Positions 17,834 through 25,752 of a DNA stretch of 64,000 nucleotides are shown here, one piece after another. This DNA comes from Pseudopedobacter alpinus (GTDB lineage: Bacteria > Bacteroidota > Bacteroidia > Sphingobacteriales > Sphingobacteriaceae). Positions within the stretch are counted from its first letter, which is position 1; each line of letters starts with the position of its first letter. The notes beneath the pieces were generated by a model. The model was not told where the DNA came from, ran no database searches, and saw only the letters and a list, made by a program, of their open reading frames with translations. The stretch covers positions 80,918 to 144,917 of the forward strand of contig NZ_JBHULV010000044.1 of assembly GCF_042684645.1 (NCBI RefSeq). The letters are read 5' to 3'. Made by a program: the position numbers and the translations under genes.

Positions 17834-19279
17834 ATGCTAAAAAGTAAATTCCTCCTATTTTGTCTCTCTTTACTTATCTGCATTAGTGCATGTAAAGACA
17901 AAAAAACGGTAACTCCAGAAATTGTTGTTCCGCCAACACCTCCAACTTCACAAAAATCAGATGTAGAGTGTTGGCTTACCAATGCAGATCAATCAGCTTT
18001 GTTTCAACAGCAAAATGTGTCTTTGTTTTTCAAAAGCGAGCAGAATAATAACTCCACTATTGTGGTAGATACCAGCACCACTTATCAAACTATTGACGGT
18101 TTTGGCTATACCTTAACAGACGGAAGCGCAAGTTTAATGAATGCTTTAAGTGCGGATAAAAAATCGGCAATCTTAGAACAATTATTTGCTACCGATAAAA
18201 CCAACATCGGCGTAAGCTATTTAAGGATAAGTATTGGCGCCTCAGATTTGAGTGCTTCGCCTTATACTTTTAACGATATGCCTACTGGGCAAACAGATGT
18301 TAATCTAGAAAACTTCAACATGGATAAAGCCATGCAAGATTTGGTTCCAATTCTAAAGAAAATCATCGCCATTTATCCCGACATAAAAATTTTAGGCTCC
18401 CCATGGACAGCTCCTGCCTGGATGAAAACAAATAATTCTTTTGTAGGAGGAAGTTTAAAGCCAGAGTACTACCAAGTTTACGCAAATTACTTAGTTAAAT
18501 TTATCAAGGCAATGAAACAGGAGGGCATTGTAATAGATGCCATTACACCGCAAAATGAGCCATTACACGGAGGTAACAACCCTAGCATGGTAATGCAAGC
18601 TTCAGAACAAGCCAGTTTTATCAAAAATGCTTTAGGACCTATCTTTAAACAAGAGGGGCTTAATACTAAAATCATTATTTGGGACCATAATGCCGATAGG
18701 CCAGAATACCCACTGGAAATTTTAAATGATCCCGAAGCCAGACCTTACGTAAACGGCTCTGCATTTCACCTTTACGGCGGAAGCATTTCGGCTTTGAGCC
18801 AAGTTAGAGACGCCTACCCTGATAAGGGGATATATTTTACCGAACAATGGATTGGTGGTCCCGGTAATTTCGCCGGCGATTTAAAATGGCATATAGAAAC
18901 CCTAATTATAGGTGCCACGAGGAACTGGAGCCGTAATGTTTTAGAGTGGAATTTAGCCGCCGATGAAAATTACCAACCACACACAGATGGTGGTTGTAGC
19001 ACTTGCCTAGGTGCAATTACGGTAAACTCAACGGTGAAGAAAAATACCGCATATTATATTATTGCTCATGCTTCAAAATTTGTGCGACCAGGTTCGGTCC
19101 GGATTGCATCAAACCAGATGACAGATTTACCTAACGTTGCCTTTAAAACTCCTGACGGTAAAAAAGTATTGATTGTTTTAAATAAATCGGGTATCAATCA
19201 AAACTTCAACATCAAATTTAAAGATAAAGCAGTTTCAACATCGTTAAAAGTAGGTTCGGTTGCAACCTACGTTTGGTAA
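17834..19279 (+). CDS. GH30 glycoside hydrolase, probable beta-1,6-glucanase (copy 2)
   Basis: A 481-residue lipoprotein (lipobox ISAC, Cys20) with a proline-rich linker (VVPPTPPTSQK) that would lift it off the membrane. Acid/base Glu242 lies in ITPQNEPLHGG and nucleophile Glu337 in YFTEQWIGG. It is visibly paralogous to the preceding gene along its length (ADRPEYPLEI against ADRPDYPATI; GGCSTCLGAITV against GGCTKCVGAVTI), which points to a tandem duplication. It probably shares the activity on beta-1,6-glucan but may differ in location or mode of cutting. Confidence 0.88.
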   Translation: MLKSKFLLFCLSLLICISACKDKKTVTPEIVVPPTPPTSQKSDVECWLTNADQSALFQQQNVSLFFKSEQNNNSTIVVDTSTTYQTIDGFGYTLTDGSASLMNALSADKKSAILEQLFATDKTNIGVSYLRISIGASDLSASPYTFNDMPTGQTDVNLENFNMDKAMQDLVPILKKIIAIYPDIKILGSPWTAPAWMKTNNSFVGGSLKPEYYQVYANYLVKFIKAMKQEGIVIDAITPQNEPLHGGNNPSMVMQASEQASFIKNALGPIFKQEGLNTKIIIWDHNADRPEYPLEILNDPEARPYVNGSAFHLYGGSISALSQVRDAYPDKGIYFTEQWIGGPGNFAGDLKWHIETLIIGATRNWSRNVLEWNLAADENYQPHTDGGCSTCLGAITVNSTVKKNTAYYIIAHASKFVRPGSVRIASNQMTDLPNVAFKTPDGKKVLIVLNKSGINQNFNIKFKDKAVSTSLKVGSVATYVW

Positions 19280-19340
19280 TTGCAATGAGATTAAAATTCA
19301 ATATCAATTAATAAATAAGACAGAAATAACAGATAAATAG

Positions 19341-20765
19341 ATGAAAAAATCGATTTTACTACCCTTGGCGGTGGTTTTTAGTGGAGCTTTAATGGCTCAA
19401 AATATTGAGAAAGCAAAAATTTACACCACTGTAAAAGGCGGAGACAAGCCCATGAGCTATACCGGCGAAATAAGTTTTAGAGCTTTACCACAGCCGTTGG
19501 AAACAGAGCCTGCTATATTTATAGATCCTAACCAAACGTTTCAGACTATGGTTGGAATTGGTGGTGCCATTACAGATGCTTCTGCAGAAGTTTTCGCTAA
19601 ACTTTCTAAAGATAAACAGCAGGAATTGCTGAACGCTTACTACAGTAAGGAAAAAGGCATCGGCTATACTTTAGCCAGAACGCACATTAACAGCTGCGAT
19701 TTCTCAAACGGATCTTACACTTATGTAAAGGATAATGATAAAGAGTTAAAAACTTTCGACATCTCACATGATGATAAATATCGCCTTCCAATGATTAAGC
19801 AAGCTATAAAAGTTGCTGATAATGATTTGCCACTTTATGTAAGCCCTTGGTCTCCGCCGGCTTGGATGAAAGACAATAATAACATGTTGCAAGGAGGTAA
19901 ATTAAAAGATGAGTTTAAACAATCTTGGGCAAACTACTATGTAAAGTACATTCAAGAATTAGAAAAAAGAAACATTCCGGTTTGGGGCTTAACCGTTCAA
20001 AACGAGCCAATGGCAAAGCAAAGATGGGAATCTTGTATTTATACTGCTGAAGACGAAAAAGATTTTATCAAAACTTACTTAGGTCCAACATTAGCAAAAG
20101 CCAATATGGGTGATAAAAAACTGATCGCTTGGGATCATAACCGTGACTTAATTTATCAGAGAGCAAGTGTTATTTTAAGCGATCCAGAAGCCGCAAAATA
20201 TGTCTGGGGGATAGGTTTTCATTGGTATGAGACCTGGACAGGAAGTCACATGCTTTTCCAAAACTTAAACAAGGTTAAAGAAGCTTTCCCAGATAAAGAA
20301 CTGATTTTTACAGAAGGCTGTAAAGAAAAATTTGATATAGACAGCATAAATAATTGGTCTTTAGGCGAACGTTACGGCCATTCAATGATCAATGATTTTA
20401 ATAGCGGAACTGCTGCTTGGACAGATTGGAACATTTTATTGGATGAAAACGGTGGGCCAAATCACGCTGGAAATTACTGCTTTGCACCGATACATGCTAA
20501 CCTTAAAACCAATGAACTAATTTATACCAACGCTTATTATTATATCGGTCACTTTTCAAAATTTATTGCTAAAGGCGCAAAACGAATCATTGTTTCTTCA
20601 AGTAGAGATGTTTTAGAATCTACGGCCTTTGTTAATCCAGACGGTAAAATTGTGGTGGTGGTAATGAACAAAACTGACAACGATATCAAGCATCTTTTAT
20701 GGATAAAAGGGCAAGCAGCGGAAACTGTTAGTGCAGCACATTCCATCAGTACTTATATTCTTTAA
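19341..20765 (+). CDS. GH30 glycoside hydrolase, secreted, more divergent (copy 3)
   Basis: A 474-residue enzyme with a plain Sec signal (LAVVFSGALMAQN), so probably periplasmic and not anchored. Acid/base Glu222 lies in LTVQNEPMAKQ and nucleophile Glu325 in IFTEGCKEK. It has GIGGAITDASAEVF and AGNYCFAPI, more like the glucosylceramidase-type GH30 group than copies 1 and 2. It could finish the oligosaccharides that the surface enzymes release. It starts 61 bases after copy 2. Confidence 0.88.
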   Translation: MKKSILLPLAVVFSGALMAQNIEKAKIYTTVKGGDKPMSYTGEISFRALPQPLETEPAIFIDPNQTFQTMVGIGGAITDASAEVFAKLSKDKQQELLNAYYSKEKGIGYTLARTHINSCDFSNGSYTYVKDNDKELKTFDISHDDKYRLPMIKQAIKVADNDLPLYVSPWSPPAWMKDNNNMLQGGKLKDEFKQSWANYYVKYIQELEKRNIPVWGLTVQNEPMAKQRWESCIYTAEDEKDFIKTYLGPTLAKANMGDKKLIAWDHNRDLIYQRASVILSDPEAAKYVWGIGFHWYETWTGSHMLFQNLNKVKEAFPDKELIFTEGCKEKFDIDSINNWSLGERYGHSMINDFNSGTAAWTDWNILLDENGGPNHAGNYCFAPIHANLKTNELIYTNAYYYIGHFSKFIAKGAKRIIVSSSRDVLESTAFVNPDGKIVVVVMNKTDNDIKHLLWIKGQAAETVSAAHSISTYIL

Positions 20766-20880
20766 GAAAACTTTTGTTAGGCTGAATAAGATGGGTGTCA
20801 CCCTGAGGCCTAATATATTTCATATAAATCAATATAGAATGACGATAAAACTTATGATTTGGCAACAACACAAGGGGGGA

Positions 20881-21068
20881 GACACCCTGAGCGGAGTCGA
20901 AGGGGAGCGAAGGGACTTATGCTTCGACTCCGCTCAGCAGGACAAAACGGCTCTGCTTTTACCAACCTAATTAATAGGTGATTATAAAAAACGTCAATGG
21001 TAGCGGAGTCGAAGAGAGCGTTGGACTGTATGCTTCGACTCCAATCAGCAGGACAAATGGCTCTGCTT
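20881..21068. repeat. Two copies of a palindromic GAGTCGAAG/CTTCGACTC repeat
   Basis: Unit 1 (20881-20960) has arms TGAGCGGAGTCGAAG and CTTCGACTCCGCTCA followed by GCAGGACAAAACGGCTCTGC. Unit 2 (21002-21068) has GCGGAGTCGAAG, TGCTTCGACTCC and then GCAGGACAAATGGCTCTGC. This is a REP-like intergenic element. It fills the 395-base gap before the GH5 gene; no gene is seen there. Related half-units lie near 47000 and 63100. Confidence 0.8.
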
Positions 21069-21160
21069 AGGCAAAAATCAGAAACTGTTTTAGGGATAGA
21101 AATAAATTAATTTTTCCAAGCAGGGGGATCGCAGAAGACTCTGCGTTAAAAGTTATAAAC

Positions 21161-22894
21161 ATGAGAAAATTAAACAAGCGCATTTTACTTTTGTCAAGTT
21201 TTTTGATGATAACAGCCACTTTTAAAAGCTTTTCACAAGGCTTCTTAAAAACTGACGGTCAAAGAATCGTTAACGAAAAGGGTGAAAATGTGCTCTTGCG
21301 AGGGATGGGTTTAGGAGGTTGGATGTTACAAGAAGGTTATATGTTTCACCTCTCGAATTTGGGTAGGCAGTACCGCATCAAAGAAGAAATCTCAAAGCTA
21401 GTAGGCGAGCAAAAAGCCAACGAATTTTATGATTCATGGCTGAAAAACCATACCACCAAAACTGATATTGATTCTTTGGCAACATGGGGCTTTAATTCGG
21501 TTCGCTTGCCGATGCACTATAGTTTATATACGCCAGCCGTAGAGGAGGAGCCTATTTTGGGCGAAAATACATGGATACAAAAAGGTTTTGATATGACCGA
21601 TAGCTTATTAGCTTGGTGTAAAGCAAATAAAATGTACCTCATTTTAGATTTGCATGCTCCACCGGGCGGGCAAGGCAACGACTTAAACATCTCCGACAGA
21701 AACCCAGATAAACCTTCATTGTGGGAAAGTGAGGCCAATCAGCAAAAAACAGTTGCGCTATGGCGGAAGCTTGCAGAAAAGTATAAAGATGAACCCTGGA
21801 TTGCCGGTTACGATATCATTAACGAACCAAATTGGGGTTTTGAAAGTAAAGAAGATTTTAGAGGAATTGCCGAAAAAACCAATGCTCCACTGCGCAAATT
21901 GATGGTAGAAATTACCAAAGCGATTAGAGAGGTTGATCAAAAACACATCATTATTATTGAGGGTAATGGCTTTGGAAATAACTATTCAGGTATTTTCCCT
22001 AAGTGGGATGATAATATGGTGCTGAGTTTTCACAAGTATGGAAACTTTAACAATATTGAGTCCATTCAGCAATTCCTCAATTACAGAAAAGAACATAATA
22101 TGCCTATATGGTTGGGCGAGTCTGGCGAAAACTCCAACACATGGTTTAAAGAAGCTATCAGCTTGGCAGAAAGCAATAATATTGGATGGGCTTGGTGGCA
22201 ACTGAAGAAAATGGGCATCAACAACCCCTTAGAAATTAAAGCGCCAGCGGGCTATCAAAAACTATTGGCTTATTGGAACGGAAAAGGCGAAAAGCCATCG
22301 GCAGATGAAGCATGGGAAACCTTACAAGCTTTTGTGGCCAATACCAAAATAGGAAACACCGTTTATCATCAAGACGTAATTGACGCTATGTTTAGGCAAG
22401 TTAATGATGATAGTGCAAAACCATTTAAAGCTAACCTAGTTAAAAACGGGACTACTATTAATGCCGTAGATTATGATTTAGGTACTCAACGGGTTGCCTA
22501 TTTTGATAAGGATACAGCGAGCTATCAATATACGCCTGGCGTAAATACTCAAGGAAATATTGGAAGAACCTATCGTAATGACGGTGTCGATATTAAAACC
22601 GACGCAACAAACCATGAACCTTATGTCTTTAATTTTGAAGATGGGGAATGGTTGCAATACACTATTCATGTAGCCAAAGCAGGTACCTATACCATTGAGG
22701 CTAAATTAAATTCAGCCTCCTCCGCAACAATTGCTATAGAAATGAATAACGAAATAGCTACCATACCCATTAAGGCTGGTTTAAAAGAACAATGGATTTC
22801 TTTAGGAAAATTTCAGTTAAAAAAAGGGCAACAGAGCATTAAAGTATTTGCTGAAACAGGTGGTTTCGATTTTTATCAACTCAAATTTGATTAA
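21161..22894 (+). CDS. GH5-type glucanase with C-terminal carbohydrate-binding module
   Basis: A 577-residue secreted enzyme (Sec signal about 1-26, FLMITATFKSFSQ). The catalytic barrel spans about 35-370, with acid/base Glu222 in GYDIINEPNWGF and nucleophile Glu320 in IWLGESGEN; LRGMGLGGWMLQEGYM and VRLPMHYSLY also fit the family. Residues about 435-577 form a beta-sandwich module of CBM6/35 look (EDGEWLQYTIHVAKAGTYTI, ending GFDFYQLKFD). Relatives cut beta-1,3- or beta-1,4-glucans; in this locus a beta-1,3-glucanase role on branched fungal or algal glucan is the best guess. Confidence 0.85.
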   Translation: MRKLNKRILLLSSFLMITATFKSFSQGFLKTDGQRIVNEKGENVLLRGMGLGGWMLQEGYMFHLSNLGRQYRIKEEISKLVGEQKANEFYDSWLKNHTTKTDIDSLATWGFNSVRLPMHYSLYTPAVEEEPILGENTWIQKGFDMTDSLLAWCKANKMYLILDLHAPPGGQGNDLNISDRNPDKPSLWESEANQQKTVALWRKLAEKYKDEPWIAGYDIINEPNWGFESKEDFRGIAEKTNAPLRKLMVEITKAIREVDQKHIIIIEGNGFGNNYSGIFPKWDDNMVLSFHKYGNFNNIESIQQFLNYRKEHNMPIWLGESGENSNTWFKEAISLAESNNIGWAWWQLKKMGINNPLEIKAPAGYQKLLAYWNGKGEKPSADEAWETLQAFVANTKIGNTVYHQDVIDAMFRQVNDDSAKPFKANLVKNGTTINAVDYDLGTQRVAYFDKDTASYQYTPGVNTQGNIGRTYRNDGVDIKTDATNHEPYVFNFEDGEWLQYTIHVAKAGTYTIEAKLNSASSATIAIEMNNEIATIPIKAGLKEQWISLGKFQLKKGQQSIKVFAETGGFDFYQLKFD

Positions 22895-22946
22895 ACAGCT
22901 TTCCGAATTAATTTTTCAAATATTTAAAAACATACAAAAAATAACC

Positions 22947-25166
22947 ATGAAAAAAATACTCATCATTTTCTTGTGCTTAAATTTTTTTAGGGCTAATGCG
23001 CAACAGAAAACCATTGCTCAAAAAGTAGATTCTCTTTTAAGTATCATGACGCTTGAAGAGAAAGTAGGGCAACTCAATCAGTATTCTGGAAGCGATGTTA
23101 CCGGCCCAGCAGACAAAAGAAACGTCAACGTTTTAGCCGAAATAAGAAGAGGAAATATGGGCTCGATGCTAAATGTGAAAGGTGCAAAAATAACCAGAGA
23201 AATTCAGCAAGAAGCCATGAAATCTAGGCTAAAGATTCCACTTCTTTTTGGTTTAGATGTGATACATGGTTATAGAGTGACCTTTCCCATTCCACTAGCC
23301 GAAGCCGCTTCTTGGGATTTGGATGCTATACAACTTGGTGCAAAAATAGCCGCAAAGGAGTCATCTGCAGCGGGTTTGCATTGGACATTTGCACCCATGG
23401 TTGATATTTCTCGCGACCCACGATGGGGCAGAGTAATGGAAGGTGCCGGAGAAGATAGTTACTTAGGTTCACAAATTGCCAAAGCAAGAGTAAAAGGTTT
23501 TCAGGGCAATGGTTTAGGGAGTTTAGAATCAGTAATGGCTTGTGTTAAGCATTTTGCAGCTTACGGTGCGGCAGTTGCAGGTAGGGATTACAATAGCGTA
23601 GATATGAGCCCAAGACAATTGTGGGAAGTTTACTTGCCGCCATTCAAGGCAGCTGTCGATGCTGGAGCTGCTACTTTTATGAGCTCTTTTAATGATTTAA
23701 ACGGTATACCTGCAACGGGGAATTCTTATTTGCAAAGAGATATTTTAAAAGAAAAATGGGGCTTTAAAGGATTTGTGGTGAGCGATTGGGGTTCTATGAG
23801 AGAAATGGTTGCTCATGGTTATGCAAAAGATGGTAAAGAATCCGCTCAAATGTCTATATCTGCCGGAAGTGATATGGACATGGAAAGCAAAGTTTTTGAA
23901 GAGCACTTAGTTCAATTGGTCAAAGAAGGGAAAGTTTCTTTAGCTCATGTTAACGATGCTGTTAGTAGAATTCTGCACAAGAAATTTGAGATGGGCTTGT
24001 TTGATAATCCCTATCGCTTTAGTGATGAAACGAGGGAGAAAAAGGAGTTGAATTCTTTGGATAACCGTAATTCGGCAAGAGAGGTTGCTAAAAAGAGCAT
24101 CATTTTATTGAAAAATGAAACCAATATTTTACCGCTATCTAAATCAATTAAAAAAATCGCATTGATTGGTCCATTGGCAAAGTCTAATACAGATATGAAA
24201 GGCTTTTGGTCGGTAGATTGGGGCAAAGAAGATCAATTGGTTTCACTTTATGAAGGCGTGAAGAACATATTAGGAACTAATTCAGAAATAAGCTACGCAA
24301 AAGGTTGCAATATCAACGATACGTTAACCACAGATTTTGAACAAGCTATTAATACGGCAAAAGCTGCAGATGTAGTGGTAATGGCCGTTGGAGAAGCTTT
24401 TGATATGAGCGGTGAAGCAAAAAGCAGATCCGATATTGGGCTGCCTGGCGTTCAAGAGAAACTTATTGAAGCGATAATTGCTACTGGTAAACCTGTTGTA
24501 GTATTGATAATGGCAGGCAGGCCATTGGTATTTAATTATACTGCCGATCATGCAAAATCTATTTTATATACTTGGTGGCTAGGTAGTGAAGCCGGTAATG
24601 CAATGGCAGATGTCCTTTTTGGCGATTATAATCCGTCAGCTAAAACCCCAATGACTTTCCCAAGAGCCATAGGTCAAATTCCTATTTACTATAATCATTA
24701 TCATACAGGTCGTCCTTTTGTTGATGGTGAAAGTCCAAACTACCGTTCAACTTATTTAGACATTTCAAATGCTCCTCAATATGCTTTTGGCCATGGCTTA
24801 AGTTATACAAACTTCAAGTACTCAAATCTAAAACTGAGTACCAATAAAATTTATTTGAATGACACTATTAAAGTCACGTTAGATGTCACCAATACCGGAA
24901 GTAGGGATGGGGAGGAAGTGGTTCAGCTTTATTTAAAAGATCAGGTAGCTCAACCTATAAGACCAGTGATGGAGCTAAAAGATTTCACAAAGATGATGGT
25001 AAAAGCTGGAGAAACCAAAACCATCACTTTTGTGATTGAGCGGGATAAACTTTCTTTTTATAACGAGAAGTTAGATTGGATTACACAGCCCGGCGCATTT
25101 AAATTAATGATTGGGAGTTCATCAAATGATATTCGCTTAACGCAAGACTTTGATTTATTGGATTAA
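22947..25166 (+). CDS. GH3 beta-glucosidase, periplasmic
   Basis: A 739-residue enzyme of BglX-like length. The ATG at 22947 gives a normal Sec signal (IIFLCLNFFRANAQQ); an earlier in-frame ATG at 22848 lies inside the GH5 gene and is rejected. Nucleophile Asp280 sits in GFVVSDWGSM. KHFAAYGAAVAGRDYN belongs to the N-terminal barrel; the second alpha/beta domain (IALIGPLAKSN; VVMAVGEAFDMSGEA) and a C-terminal fibronectin type III-like domain (VTNTGSRDGEEVVQLYLKD) follow. It would hydrolyse beta-linked gluco-oligosaccharides from the GH30 and GH5 enzymes to glucose. It is the last gene of the PUL. Confidence 0.92.
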   Translation: MKKILIIFLCLNFFRANAQQKTIAQKVDSLLSIMTLEEKVGQLNQYSGSDVTGPADKRNVNVLAEIRRGNMGSMLNVKGAKITREIQQEAMKSRLKIPLLFGLDVIHGYRVTFPIPLAEAASWDLDAIQLGAKIAAKESSAAGLHWTFAPMVDISRDPRWGRVMEGAGEDSYLGSQIAKARVKGFQGNGLGSLESVMACVKHFAAYGAAVAGRDYNSVDMSPRQLWEVYLPPFKAAVDAGAATFMSSFNDLNGIPATGNSYLQRDILKEKWGFKGFVVSDWGSMREMVAHGYAKDGKESAQMSISAGSDMDMESKVFEEHLVQLVKEGKVSLAHVNDAVSRILHKKFEMGLFDNPYRFSDETREKKELNSLDNRNSAREVAKKSIILLKNETNILPLSKSIKKIALIGPLAKSNTDMKGFWSVDWGKEDQLVSLYEGVKNILGTNSEISYAKGCNINDTLTTDFEQAINTAKAADVVVMAVGEAFDMSGEAKSRSDIGLPGVQEKLIEAIIATGKPVVVLIMAGRPLVFNYTADHAKSILYTWWLGSEAGNAMADVLFGDYNPSAKTPMTFPRAIGQIPIYYNHYHTGRPFVDGESPNYRSTYLDISNAPQYAFGHGLSYTNFKYSNLKLSTNKIYLNDTIKVTLDVTNTGSRDGEEVVQLYLKDQVAQPIRPVMELKDFTKMMVKAGETKTITFVIERDKLSFYNEKLDWITQPGAFKLMIGSSSNDIRLTQDFDLLD

Positions 25167-25752
25167 CAGAAGAAACAACTGCAAGCATATTTATAATATT
25201 AACACAAAAAAATCAATTTCTCCAAAAATAAACCAATTTAAATATAGGAACAGGCGCTCAAAATGAGCCTCTTCCGTCCCGAAAAAGATTAATTAAGCAG
25301 CTATCAGAATTAAACGAAATAAATTCATCTCTAACTAATTATGAAAAAAGCTTATTTCAATTTCTTAACCGCAGCAGCACATTTTGAATTAACTTTTACG
25401 CATAACTAATTCTACTATAATTACAACTTCTGAAATTGGTTAAAGTTTATTTTTAAAAATGGAGTCCATCCAATTTTTCTTTAAGGATAACAAAGATCTT
25501 ACTATAAAATTTCTTAAAACATTTTTAAAAGCTAAAATACAATCTATTTTTTGCAAGAGGTTTTAATAAAAGCAATAAAAACTTAAATTTTTTGCTCTTT
25601 TTGCTTTTTTTGGTATAGTTTTTAATTAAAAGCTTATTTTAACTCCAATTTTGTTACGGTCTTGTTAAATTAATATGGTTTTTTACAGGCTTTATTTTTC
25701 TAATTAAAGTATAATAAGCATCTTAGCAAAAGAATTCAAATTTGAATAAATT
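25167..25752. other. 586-base intergenic region with no supported gene
   Basis: This AT-rich stretch separates the PUL from the glycogen-type genes. A 22-codon frame at 25341-25409 starts MKKAYFNFLTAAAHF; it is too short and lacks context to call. No clear terminator hairpin or RNA gene was seen. Confidence 0.5.

Noticed and set aside
20731..20970. Frame across the end of GH30 copy 3 and the repeat
   Set aside because: It is made from another frame of the GH30 gene and REP-like DNA.
22848..22946. Longer form of the GH3 gene from an upstream in-frame ATG
   Set aside because: The extra 33 residues lie in the end of the GH5 gene and before the clear signal peptide that starts at 22947.
25341..25409. 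22-codon frame after the PUL
   Set aside because: It begins like a signal peptide but stops after 22 codons with no repeat, hairpin or partner to support it.
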